DNA of 64,000 nt from positions 1,612,001-1,676,000 of the forward strand of contig NZ_JAUSYL010000001.1 of the NCBI RefSeq assembly GCF_030816895.1, read 5' to 3'. Below the pieces are notes generated by a model. That model searched no databases and was not told where the DNA came from. It saw only the letters and a program-made list of their open reading frames with translations. This document shows, piece by piece, positions 33,653-42,300 of this stretch. Position 1 is the stretch's first letter. Every line of letters starts with the position of its first letter. The position numbers and the translations under genes were made by a program. Source of the DNA: Clavibacter sp. B3I6. GTDB lineage: Bacteria; Actinomycetota; Actinomycetes; Actinomycetales; Microbacteriaceae.

Positions 33653-33662
33653 GGGCGGGGGC
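33638..33662. terminator. Terminator hairpin overlapping the MBL stop codon
   Basis: GCCCCCGCCC (33638-33647) pairs with GGGCGGGGGC (33653-33662), and the TGA stop lies in the five-base loop. Confidence 0.75.
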
Positions 33663-33706
33663 ACGAGCGGGCGGCGGCAGCGCCGCGCTCCCTCGCGCCG
33701 AGTCCA

Positions 33707-33731
33707 CGCCGCCGTCCGGGGGACGGCGGCG
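33707..33731. terminator. Second terminator hairpin
   Basis: CGCCGCCGTCC (33707-33717) and GGACGGCGGCG (33721-33731) form an 11-bp stem with a GGG loop, in tandem with the preceding hairpin. Confidence 0.7.
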
Positions 33732-33776
33732 CGGGCCCGGCCGGTCGCCGCCCCCGCGCCTCGGTACGCTCGCGAG

Positions 33777-34778
33777 GTGACGCGCCCCGGGGATCCCATC
33801 GACCCGGCGGCCGCGCACCCGGGATCCGCCCCCGGCACCACCCCGGCCGGCGTGGAGTCGGCGGTCGCCGACGTCGCGCGCACGGGAGCGGAGGGCGCCA
33901 CGGGCGCCGACGGTCCCGGGCCGAGCGCCCGCACCACCGCCGCGGGCGCCGCGATCCAGGTCGGCACCATCGTCAGCGTGAGCCTCGGGTCCTCGCTCGC
34001 CGGGCTCGTGATCCCCGTCGTCGGCGCCGTGCTCGTGGTCGCCGCGCGCCAGGTGATGATGGCCGCGCTGGTGCTGCCGGTGGCGCGGCCGCGGATCCGC
34101 CGCATGACCCGCGCCCAGCTCGTGCCCGCCGTGCTGCTCGGGCTCTCGCTCTCCCTGATGAACCTCTCCTACTACGCGGCCGTCGACCGGCTCGGCCTCG
34201 GCATCGCGGCGACCATCGAGTTCCTCGGCCCGCTGTCCATCGCCCTCATCGCCTCCCGCCGCCTGCTCGACGCGGCGTGCGCCCTCGTCGCGGCCGCGGG
34301 CGTCGTCGTGCTGACCGGGCTCGAGGGCCGCATCGACCCGTTCGGCCTCGTGTGCGGCGCGACCGCGGCGGTCACCTGGGCCGCGTACATCGTCTTCACG
34401 CGACGGGTTGCGGAGCGGCTGCCGGGCCTCGAGGGGATCTCGGTGGCGAGCCTCGTGAGCGTCGTCGTGCTCGCGCCCTGGGCGCTCCTCACGCTCGACG
34501 TCGCCGCGCTGGACTGGCGCGTGGTCGGCCTGCTGGCCGCCATCGGCGTGCTGTCCTCGGCCGTGCCGTACTCGCTCGACACCGTGATCCTCCGCCGGAT
34601 CACGCCGCGCCTCTTCGCCGTGCTCACGAGCCTCAGCCCGGTGGTCGCGGCGGTCCTCGGCGTGATCGTGCTGCGCGAGACCCTCTCACCCGTGCAGCTC
34701 GGCGCGATCGTCGTGGTCTGCGTCGCGGCCGGCGTCGCCATCGCGACGCGCGCGCCGTCGCGCCCGGCCGCCGCCTGA
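33777..34778 (+). CDS. EamA/RhtA-type metabolite exporter
   Basis: A 333-residue drug/metabolite transporter. After about 60 unstructured residues rich in Ala/Gly/Pro come ten membrane segments in two EamA halves; landmarks are SLSLMNLSYYAAVDRLGLGIA, GAAIQVGTIVS and SPVVAAVLGVIVLRETLSP. RhtA-like members export threonine or homoserine; the substrate here is open. TACGCT (33765-33770) is six bases before the GTG start, so the mRNA is probably leaderless. Confidence 0.86.
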   Translation: MTRPGDPIDPAAAHPGSAPGTTPAGVESAVADVARTGAEGATGADGPGPSARTTAAGAAIQVGTIVSVSLGSSLAGLVIPVVGAVLVVAARQVMMAALVLPVARPRIRRMTRAQLVPAVLLGLSLSLMNLSYYAAVDRLGLGIAATIEFLGPLSIALIASRRLLDAACALVAAAGVVVLTGLEGRIDPFGLVCGATAAVTWAAYIVFTRRVAERLPGLEGISVASLVSVVVLAPWALLTLDVAALDWRVVGLLAAIGVLSSAVPYSLDTVILRRITPRLFAVLTSLSPVVAAVLGVIVLRETLSPVQLGAIVVVCVAAGVAIATRAPSRPAAA

Positions 34779-34812
34779 CGACCGGGCGCGACGCGGCCGA
34801 GCGCGACCGGCG

Positions 34813-36057
34813 TCAGCGCGCCCCGAGCTCCGTCAGCACCTCGGCGAGCTGGCCCACGGCCCAGACGAGGTCCTCCTCCTCCACGACGATGGGCGGCGCG
34901 AGCCGGATCGTCGAGCCGTGCGTGTCCTTCGCGAGGACGCCGCGCTCGGCGAGCCGCTCGCACACCGCGCGTCCCGTGGCGAGCGCGGGGTCGATGTCGA
35001 TGCCGGCCCAGAGGCCGCGTCCGCGCACCTCGAGCACGCCGTGGCCGACCAGCTCGCCGAGGCGCGCGTGCAGCACGGCGCCGAGTCGGCGGGCCCGCTC
35101 CTGCGGCTCGCCCGTCGCGAGCATGTCGACGACCGCGTGGCTCACAGCCGCGGCCAGCGGGTTGCCGCCGAACGTGGATCCGTGCTGCCCCGGCCGGATG
35201 ACGCCCAGCACGTCCGCGTCGCCGACGACCGCGGAGACGGGCACGATGCCGCCGCCGAGCGCCTTGCCGAGGAGGTACAGGTCGGGCACGACGCCGGCGT
35301 TGTCGCACTCGAAGGTCGCGCCGGTGCGGCCGAGGCCCGACTGGATCTCGTCGGCGATCATGAGCACCCGCTCGCGCGTGCAGATCCGCCGCACGTCCGG
35401 CAGGAACGACGCGGGTGGCACGACGATGCCGGCCTCGCCCTGAATCGGCTCGACGAGCACGGCGACCGTGTCCTCGTCGATGGCGGCCTCGAGCGCCGCC
35501 GCGTCGCCGTAGGGCACGGTGACGAAGCCGGGCGTGAACGGCCCGAAGTCGGCGCGCGCCTCCTCGTCGTCGCTGAAGCTGACGATGGTGGTGGTGCGGC
35601 CGTGGAAGTTGCCGGCCATCACGATGATCTTGGCGCGGCCCGCGGCCACGCCCTTCACGCGGTAGCCCCAGGCGCGCGCCACCTTGATCCCCGACTCCAC
35701 GGCCTCGGCACCCGTGTTCATGGGCAGGACCATGTCCTTGCCGGCGAGCGCGGCGAGCGCCGTGACGAACGGCCCCAGCTTGTCGTTGTGGAACGCGCGG
35801 CTCGTGAGCGTGATCCGCCCGAGCTGCTCGGTCGCGACCCGCACGAGCTCCGGGTGGGAGTGGCCGAAGTTCACGGCCGAGTAGGCGGCGAGGCAGTCGA
35901 GCAGGCGCCGGCCGTCGAGGTCGGTGACCCATGCGCCCTCGCCGGACGCGACCACGACGGGCAGCGGGTGGTAGTTGTGCGCGGCGTGCGCCTCCTCCGC
36001 GTGGATCGCGAGGGCGCCGGCCTCGGAGCCGGCGGGGCGGTCGAGGGTGTCGGTCAT
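34813..36057 (-). CDS. rocD: Ornithine--oxo-acid transaminase
   Basis: A class III PLP aminotransferase of 414 residues that converts ornithine and 2-oxoglutarate to glutamate-semialdehyde and glutamate in arginine breakdown. Key features are NFGHSHPELV, NTGAEAVESGIKVARAWGY, FHGRTTTIVSFSDD, the PLP-contacting Asp236 in IADEIQSGLGRTG and the Schiff-base Lys265 in LLGKALGGG. It follows ddaH by 11 bases on the same strand, and an Lrp regulator is divergent, so the three probably handle methylarginine/arginine as nitrogen source, with PutA elsewhere in the window completing glutamate formation. Confidence 0.94.
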   Translation of the reverse strand: MTDTLDRPAGSEAGALAIHAEEAHAAHNYHPLPVVVASGEGAWVTDLDGRRLLDCLAAYSAVNFGHSHPELVRVATEQLGRITLTSRAFHNDKLGPFVTALAALAGKDMVLPMNTGAEAVESGIKVARAWGYRVKGVAAGRAKIIVMAGNFHGRTTTIVSFSDDEEARADFGPFTPGFVTVPYGDAAALEAAIDEDTVAVLVEPIQGEAGIVVPPASFLPDVRRICTRERVLMIADEIQSGLGRTGATFECDNAGVVPDLYLLGKALGGGIVPVSAVVGDADVLGVIRPGQHGSTFGGNPLAAAVSHAVVDMLATGEPQERARRLGAVLHARLGELVGHGVLEVRGRGLWAGIDIDPALATGRAVCERLAERGVLAKDTHGSTIRLAPPIVVEEEDLVWAVGQLAEVLTELGAR

Positions 36058-36068
36058 GTCCCCGCCCC

Positions 36069-36911
36069 CTACTTCCGGAGCTCGAGCGTGCAGCACTTCA
36101 CGCCGCCGCCGCCGAGCAGCAGCTCGGACAGGTCGACGCCGATGGGCTCGTAGCCGCGCTCCCGCAGCGACGCCTCGAAGCCGACCGCCTTCTCGGCGAT
36201 GACGACGTGCAGTCCGTCGCTGTAGGAGTTGAGGCCGAGGATCGACGCGTCCTCGGCGCTCACCTCGATCGCGTCGGGGTAGCGGCGCTCGATCTCCTCC
36301 AGGCTCGCCGCGTCGAAGGCGCTCGGAAGGTAGGCGATGTTGGTGTCGTCGAGCACCGCGATGGCGGTGTCGAGGTGGTAGAACGACGGGTCCACGAGGC
36401 GCAGGGTCACGACCTCGCGGTCGAAGATCCGGGCGACCTCGGCGTGGCTCGTGCTGTCGCTGCGGAAGCCGGTGCCCGCGAGGATCGTGTCGCCGACGAG
36501 GAGGATGTCGCCCTCGCCCTCGTTGACCTCGACGGGCACGCGCACGTCGAAGCCGGCCTCGCGGAACCAGTCCATGTACGCGGGGCCCTCGGGCTGGCGC
36601 TCCGGGTGCTGGAAGGAGGCGCCGTACGCGATGCCGTCGAGCGTGAAGCCGCCGTTGGCCGCGTAGACCATGTCGGGCAGGCCCGCGATCCCGTCGATGA
36701 GGTCGACCTGGAAGCCGAGGCCCACGTAGGTGTCGTGGAGGGTCTGCCACTGGCGCACCGCGAGCGAGGTGTCGGTCGGCACGGCGGGGTCCATCCAGGG
36801 GTTGATCCGGTACACCACGTCGAAGTGCTCGGGCCGGCACATGAGCACGCGCTTCGCGACGGCGGTGCGGCCGGATCCGGTCTCGGACGGTCGGGAGAGG
36901 GTGGAGGGCAT
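36069..36911 (-). CDS. ddaH: N(G),N(G)-dimethylarginine dimethylaminohydrolase (amidinotransferase fold)
   Basis: A 280-residue guanidine-modifying enzyme that hydrolyses methylated arginines to citrulline and an amine, or a close analogue acting on arginine. It contains LMCRPEHFDV, VYAANGGFTLDG, the catalytic-site segment FYHLDTAIAVLDD with its His, and the C-terminal nucleophile Cys in GGGVKCCTLEL (Cys273 or Cys274). Pairing with rocD is common in actinobacteria. The ATG is complement 36909-36911, with the divergent Lrp regulator 180 bases away. Confidence 0.88.
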   Translation of the reverse strand: MPSTLSRPSETGSGRTAVAKRVLMCRPEHFDVVYRINPWMDPAVPTDTSLAVRQWQTLHDTYVGLGFQVDLIDGIAGLPDMVYAANGGFTLDGIAYGASFQHPERQPEGPAYMDWFREAGFDVRVPVEVNEGEGDILLVGDTILAGTGFRSDSTSHAEVARIFDREVVTLRLVDPSFYHLDTAIAVLDDTNIAYLPSAFDAASLEEIERRYPDAIEVSAEDASILGLNSYSDGLHVVIAEKAVGFEASLRERGYEPIGVDLSELLLGGGGVKCCTLELRK

Positions 36912-37094
36912 GGTGCTCCTGCTTCGTGCGGCGCGCCTCGCGGCGCGGTCGTGGAGGCGGACGATGTCCCAGAGCCCCGAGGGGACGCCTTCCGGACAGC
37001 CTGGCATGCGGATCGCGCCGGTTCGCGATGCCGGCACGCGGATTCCGCGCGTGAGGGCCCGGTCGCGCGCACGATCCCGCCGTAGGCTCGGGAC

Positions 37095-37532
37095 ATGGAC
37101 AACCTGGACCACCGGATCATCGACCTCCTCCGCCAGAACGGCCGCGCCGGCTACGGCGACATCGGCGGCACGGTCGGGCTCTCGGCCAGCGCGGTGAAGC
37201 GGCGGGTCGACCGGCTGGTGGCCGACGGCGTGATCCGCGGCTTCACGATCCAGGTCGACCCCGCGGTCGACGGCCTCAGCACCGAGGCCTACGTGGAGCT
37301 GTTCTGCCGCGGCACGGTCGCGCCCGACGAGCTGCGCCGGATCCTGCAGGGCGTGCCCGAGGTCGTCGACGCGGGCACCGTCACGGGCGACGCCGACGCC
37401 ATCGTCCGCATCCGCTCCCGCGACATCCCGAGCCTCGAGGACGCCCTCGAGAAGGTCCGCCAGGCTCCGAACGTCGACCACACCCGCAGCGCCATCGTGC
37501 TCAGCCGTCTGGTGAACCGGACGCTGGAGTAG
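37095..37532 (+). CDS. Lrp/AsnC family transcriptional regulator
   Basis: A 145-residue feast/famine regulator. The N-terminal helix-turn-helix (LDHRIIDLLRQNGRAGYGDI... SASAVKRRVDRL) is followed by the RAM ligand domain with VDAGTVTGDADAIVRI, where amino acids bind. It is divergent from ddaH-rocD and probably activates them in response to arginine or ornithine. TAGGCT (37083-37088) lies six bases before the ATG. Confidence 0.93.
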   Translation: MDNLDHRIIDLLRQNGRAGYGDIGGTVGLSASAVKRRVDRLVADGVIRGFTIQVDPAVDGLSTEAYVELFCRGTVAPDELRRILQGVPEVVDAGTVTGDADAIVRIRSRDIPSLEDALEKVRQAPNVDHTRSAIVLSRLVNRTLE

Positions 37533-37534
37533 CG

Positions 37535-37864
37535 CTACCCGACCCGCACCCCGTGGAGCGCCGCCGCGGAGCGCGGTGCGACGGTGGGATGCAGGGAGGC
37601 ATCCGCCTCGTCCTCCTGGATGGCGGCGAGCTCGTCGACCACCGCGGGATCCGGCCGGAACGGAGCCAGGAGCTCGACCAGGCACGCGAGCGGGGTGGAG
37701 CCCGCGTAGACGGTCCGGTAGGAGCCGTCCGGCGAGTCCCACCGACCGCGGAAGCGCCCGCGTTCCGCGTAGCGCCAGTCCGTCCACACCCACGGGTCAG
37801 GAGCGCGGCCGACGCGCCAGACCTCACCGGGAGACGTGCGCAGCGCGTAGCGGGGCCGCTCCAC
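37535..37864 (-). CDS. RES-domain toxin, C-terminally truncated
   Basis: The toxin half of a RES-Xre toxin-antitoxin pair; RES toxins degrade NAD+. The visible part has the RES signature Arg in WRVGRAPDPWVW, RGRWDSPDGSYRTVYAGST and LACLVELLAPFRPD with the conserved Glu. The family normally runs to 150-230 residues, but here the frame stops after about 109 residues with a divergent AALHGVRVG end against the Lrp gene, so the C-terminal core is lost. The GTG at complement 37862-37864 lies 10 bases after the antitoxin stop. Activity is doubtful. Confidence 0.7.
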   Translation of the reverse strand: MERPRYALRTSPGEVWRVGRAPDPWVWTDWRYAERGRFRGRWDSPDGSYRTVYAGSTPLACLVELLAPFRPDPAVVDELAAIQEDEADASLHPTVAPRSAAALHGVRVG

Positions 37865-37874
37865 CGGACGCGTC

Positions 37875-38261
37875 TCAGGCGTCCGCGACGAAGGACCGCG
37901 CCGCCGCGAGGATCCGCGCACCCGCCTCGTCGAGGTCCGGCGAGTCCCGGATGAGCCGCGCGGGCGACGCGTCGTCGAGCTGCGGGTTGAGCCCCGTGAA
38001 CCAGGCCTGGACCACCCGGGGGTGCTCCCGCTCCGCGAGGATCCCGGCCGCGTGGAAGGCCAGGCGCAGCCGCGTCATCGTCGCGGTCGAGGGGACCCGC
38101 TCCCCATCCGCCCACTGCCGGACGGCGCGCGTCTCCCGGACGGAGCCCAGGTAGGCGACGAGCTTGGCGCCGAGCACCTCGCGGAGGCCGCCGACCAGGT
38201 CGGCGTCCGGTGCGCGCGTGGCCGTCTCGTAGGCGCCCAGCCCGGGCGTGGTGATCGACAT
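37875..38261 (-). CDS. Xre/MbcA/ParS-type antitoxin
   Basis: A 128-residue antitoxin. The N-terminal part carries a helix-turn-helix-like region (LVAYLGSVRETRAVRQWADGE, read as LVAYLGSVRET and AVRQWADGERVP), and the C-terminal AWFTGLNPQLDDASPARLI is the MbcA/Xre toxin-binding motif. It precedes the toxin, as in characterised RES-Xre operons, and should repress its own promoter. TAGGCT (complement 38268-38273) is six bases before the ATG, and three TGTGATC repeats lie just upstream. Confidence 0.82.
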   Translation of the reverse strand: MSITTPGLGAYETATRAPDADLVGGLREVLGAKLVAYLGSVRETRAVRQWADGERVPSTATMTRLRLAFHAAGILAEREHPRVVQAWFTGLNPQLDDASPARLIRDSPDLDEAGARILAAARSFVADA

Positions 38262-38288
38262 GCCGCCAGCCTACTCGTTCGACGTGCG

Positions 38289-38330
38289 GATCACATGCGC
38301 CGTGACAGGGTGATCACACCCGGGATCACA
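38289..38330. repeat. Three direct repeats upstream of the RES-Xre operon
   Basis: GATCACA occurs at 38289-38295, 38312-38318 and 38324-38330 (TGTGATC on the operon strand). They occupy the promoter region of the antitoxin gene, a plausible autoregulatory site. Confidence 0.45.
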
Positions 38331-38337
38331 CGGGCGC

Positions 38338-38709
38338 TCAGGCGAAGAGCGCTACCAGGATCACGACGAAGATGACCACGAAGAGCGCAGGGATCGCGTA
38401 GCGGACGAGGTTCGTGAGCCCCTCGGAGGCGATGACGGCACGGGCCGCGTGCGAGGTGGCGCCGCGGTCGCGGAGGTCGCGCGCGACGGCGATGGCCTGC
38501 GAGTTGATGGAGAACTGCACGGCGGCACCGAGCACGCCCGTGGCGAGCAGGATGAGCGCGGCCGCGAGGCGCGTGCCGAGGTCCGCGTCGGCGAGGCCCG
38601 TCCGCAGCAGGACCACGGTGGAGGTGAGCAGGAAGACCGGGGCGAGCTGGCTGATGATCATCTGCTTGCGGGCACGCGACCACATGGTGATCAGCTCGAG
38701 CTCGGACAT
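38338..38709 (-). CDS. Small membrane protein (123 aa)
   Basis: A 123-residue protein with three hydrophobic segments (about 21-38, 47-66 and 103-123), a basic region RDLRDRGATSHAARA between the second and third, and an acidic N-terminus. No family recognised. It sits between the antitoxin promoter and a divergent GntR regulator. The ATG at complement 38707-38709 has GGAGG upstream. Confidence 0.78.
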   Translation of the reverse strand: MSELELITMWSRARKQMIISQLAPVFLLTSTVVLLRTGLADADLGTRLAAALILLATGVLGAAVQFSINSQAIAVARDLRDRGATSHAARAVIASEGLTNLVRYAIPALFVVIFVVILVALFA

Positions 38710-38833
38710 GCGGGGCCTCCTGTCGGCGGCCGGGCGGGCCGCTCCCCCATCCTCCCCCGCGGACGCGGTCCGCGGGGCGCCGTGCGGCGCATGTCGCGGC
38801 GTCCGGCGGCCGACGGATCGCTAACCTCGGCGC

Positions 38834-39202
38834 ATGGATCCCGCGCCCGGCTACCGCATCGACCCGGGCTCCGCGACCCCGCCCTTCGAGCAGCTCCGCG
38901 CCGAGGTCGCGCGCCGGGCCGCGGACGGCGACCTGCCGGTCGGGGCGCGGCTGCCGACCGTGCGGGCGCTCGCGGAGCAGACGGGCGTCGCCGTGAACAC
39001 GGTGGCGCGGGCGTACCGGGAGCTCGAGGCGGACAGGGTCATCGAGACGCGCGGGCGCGCCGGCTCGTTCGTCGCCGCGCAGGACGAGGTGCCCGCGGCC
39101 CTGCGCGACGCGGCCGTCGCGTACGCGCGGCTCGCCCGGCGCCTCGGCGCGGCCGACGAGGACGCGCGCCGCGTGGTCGACCAGGCGCTCGCCGCCGGCT
39201 GA
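38834..39202 (+). CDS. GntR family regulator, YtrA type
   Basis: A 122-residue regulator with the GntR winged helix (PPFEQLRAEVARRAADGDL, LPTVRALAEQTGVAVNTVAR) and a short helical C-terminal tail rather than a ligand domain, as in the YtrA subfamily. TAACCT (38822-38827) is six bases before the ATG. YtrA regulators usually control transport or peptide-stress operons; the next gene on this strand is the peptide synthetase, a possible target. Confidence 0.9.
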   Translation: MDPAPGYRIDPGSATPPFEQLRAEVARRAADGDLPVGARLPTVRALAEQTGVAVNTVARAYRELEADRVIETRGRAGSFVAAQDEVPAALRDAAVAYARLARRLGAADEDARRVVDQALAAG

Positions 39203-39308
39203 TCCCGGTCCGCGCCGGCACGCGGCGCCGCCGGGTCGCCGGGATTCCACCTCCCGTTCACCCGGAGGCCGGACAGTACGGACGCCGCCCCACCCGAACG
39301 GAGACCAC

Positions 39309-42300
39309 ATGCCCGAGTCCTCCCCGGAGGCGGCGACGCCGCACGACGACGCCGCGCAGCTCGTGCTCGACCGCGCCGACGCCGTCACCCCGCCGCGAAC
39401 CCTCGTGGACGTGCTGCGGGCGACGGTCGCGGAGCACCCCGACGCCTCCGCCATCGAGGACGGCGAGGGCGCGCTCAGCTACCGCGAGCTCATGGCGCGC
39501 GTCGTGCAGGTCGCCGCATCCCTGCGGGAGGCGGGCGTGGGGAAGGGCGACCGGGTCGGGATCCGCATGCCGTCCGGGTCCCGCGACCTCTACGTGACCG
39601 TGCTCGGCGTGCTCGCGAGCGGCGCCGCCTACGTGCCCGTGGACGCCGACGACCCCGACGAGCGCGCCCGCCTCGTGTTCGGCGAGGCGCGCGTCGCGGG
39701 CGTCGTGACGGGGACGGGCGCGTTCACGCCGCGCACCGCCGACCCCGACGCCGCCGAGGCCGCCGCGCTCCGCGTGCTCCCCGCCGCCGCCGCGCACGCC
39801 TCCACCTCCGCCCTCCCGCTCGTCGCGCCGCCCGCGCCCGAGGACGACGCGTGGATCATCTTCACCTCGGGATCCACCGGCACCCCCAAGGGCGTCGCCG
39901 TCTCGCACCGCTCGGCCGCGGCCTTCGTGGACGCCGAGGCGCGCCTCTTCCTCCGCGACGAGCCGATCGGCCCCGGGGATCGCGTGCTCGCGGGCCTCTC
40001 GGTCGCGTTCGACGCCAGCTGCGAGGAGATGTGGCTGGCCTGGCGCCACGGCGCGTGCCTCGTCCCCGCGCCCCGCAGCCTCGTGCGCAGCGGCATGGAC
40101 CTCGGGCCCTGGCTCACGACGCACGGCGTGACGATCGTGTCCACCGTCCCGACGCTCGCGGCGCTGTGGCCCGCGGAGTCGCTCGAGAACGTCCGGCTCC
40201 TCATCTTCGGCGGCGAGGCCTGCCCGCCCGAGCTCGGCCAGCGGCTCGCGACCGACGGCCGCGAGGTCTGGAACACGTACGGCCCCACCGAGGCGACGGT
40301 CGTCGCGTGCGCGGCGCCGCTCGGCGGATCCGGCCCGGTGCGGATCGGCCTGCCCCTGGACGGCTGGACCCTCGCGGTCGTCGACGCCGAGGGCGCGCGC
40401 GTGCCCGAGGGCGGCGTCGGCGAGCTGATCATCGGCGGCGTCGGGCTCGCGCGCTACCTCGATCCCGCCAAGGACGCCGAGAAGTACGCGCCCTTCCCCG
40501 CGCTCGGCTGGGACCGCGCCTACCGCAGCGGGGACCTCGTCCGGTTCGAGGCGGCGGGCCTGGTCTTCCAGGGCCGCGCGGACGACCAGGTGAAGGTGGG
40601 CGGCCGGCGCATCGAGCTGGGCGAGATCGAGGCGGCGCTGCAGGACCTCGACGACGTGCAGGGCGCGGCCGTCGCCGTGCAGACGACGGGTGCCGGCAAC
40701 CCGGTGCTCGTCGGCTACCTCGTGCCCCGGGATCCCGCGGCGTTCTCCCGCGAGGACGCCGTGCAGCGCCTCCGCGTCGCGCTGCCCGCCGCGCTCGTGC
40801 CGCTGATCGGCGTGGTCGAGTCGCTGCCGACCCGCACCTCCGGCAAGGTCGACCGGGCCGCGCTCCCGTGGCCGCTCCCGGGCGCCGCGGGCGACGAGGG
40901 CGCCGACCTCGACGCCGAGCTCCGCCCGCTCGCCGAGATGTGGTCCGCCGCGCTCGGCACGTCCGTCGCGAGCGCCGACGCCAACTTCTTCGACCTGGGC
41001 GGCGGGTCGCTCTCGGCCGCGCAGCTCGTCGCCCGGATCCGCACCGTCGACCCCGAGTTCACGGTCGCCGACGTCTACGCGCACCCGCGCCTCGGCGCCA
41101 TGCACGCGGCCATCGCCGGACGGGCCCCGCGGGCGGAGCGCAGCGGGCCGCGGGTCGACGTGACGCCCACGCCCCGCCGCACGCAGTGGATCCAGACCCT
41201 CCTCGGCGCGCCCCTCCTCGCCCTGCAGAGCCTCCGCTGGCTCGCGCTCCTGCTGACGGCGAGCGCGCTGCTCCGCCCGCTCGGCGGCTTCGACGCCCTG
41301 CCGGACGTGTCGTGGTGGCTGCTGGTGCCCGGCCTCCTCCTCTTCGCGACGCCCTTCGGCCGCATGGCGATCTCCGCGGTCGCCGCGCGCCTCCTCCTCC
41401 GCGGCCTCACGCCCGGCGACCACCCGCGCGGCGGCCGGTGGCACCTGCGGATCTGGCTGGCCGAGCAGATCGCGCAGCAGATCGGCGCGGTCGGGCTCGC
41501 GGGTGCGCCGTGGATCACGTACTACGCCCGGGCGCTCGGCGCGCGCATCGCCGACGACGTCGACCTGCACACGCTGCCGCCCGTCACGGGCATGCTCCGC
41601 ATCGGCCGGGGCGCATCCGTCGAGCCCGAGGTCGACCTCTCCGGCTACTGGATCGACGGGGACACCGTGCGCGTCGGCGCGGTGCGCATCGGGGCCGGGT
41701 CAACGGTCGGCACGCGCTCGACGCTGCTGCCGGGCACGCGCATCGGCAAGGGCGCGGAGATCGCGCCCGGCTCGGCCGTCTTCGGGCGCGTGCCGGCGGG
41801 CCAGCGCTGGGCGGGCTCCCCCGCGGCGCGCGAGGGCCGGGCGCGCGTCTGGTGGCCCGAGCACCGGCCGCCGCGCGGCACGCGCTGGGTCGCGGCGTAC
41901 GGCGTCGCCTCGGTCGCCACCGCGCTCGTGCCCGTGGTGGCGTTCGTCGCGGGCGGCGGGATCCTCGCGGTCGCGATCCGCGGATCCGCCGACCTCGGCG
42001 ACGTGTGGTGGCGCGGCCTCGGCGCGCTCGTGCCCGCCGTGCTCGCCACGGGGATCGTGCTCGCGCTGCTGGTCGTGGGATCCGTGCGCCTCCTCGGCCT
42101 CGGCGTCACCGAGGGCGTCCACGGCGTCCGGAGCCGCGTCGGCTGGCAGCTGTGGTCGACCGAGCGCCTGCTCGACCTCGCCCGGACCGTGCTCTTCCCG
42201 CTCTACGCGGGCCTCTTCACGCCGGTGTGGCTGCGCCTCCTCGGCGCCCGGGTGGGGAAGGACGTCGAGGCGTCGACCGTCCTCCTCATCCCCGCGATGA

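Noticed and set aside
39258..41570. A 770-codon minus-strand frame under the peptide synthetase
   Set aside because: Antisense shadow; no domain, composition dominated by Arg/Glu/Gly, and the plus strand encodes an unmistakable adenylation domain.
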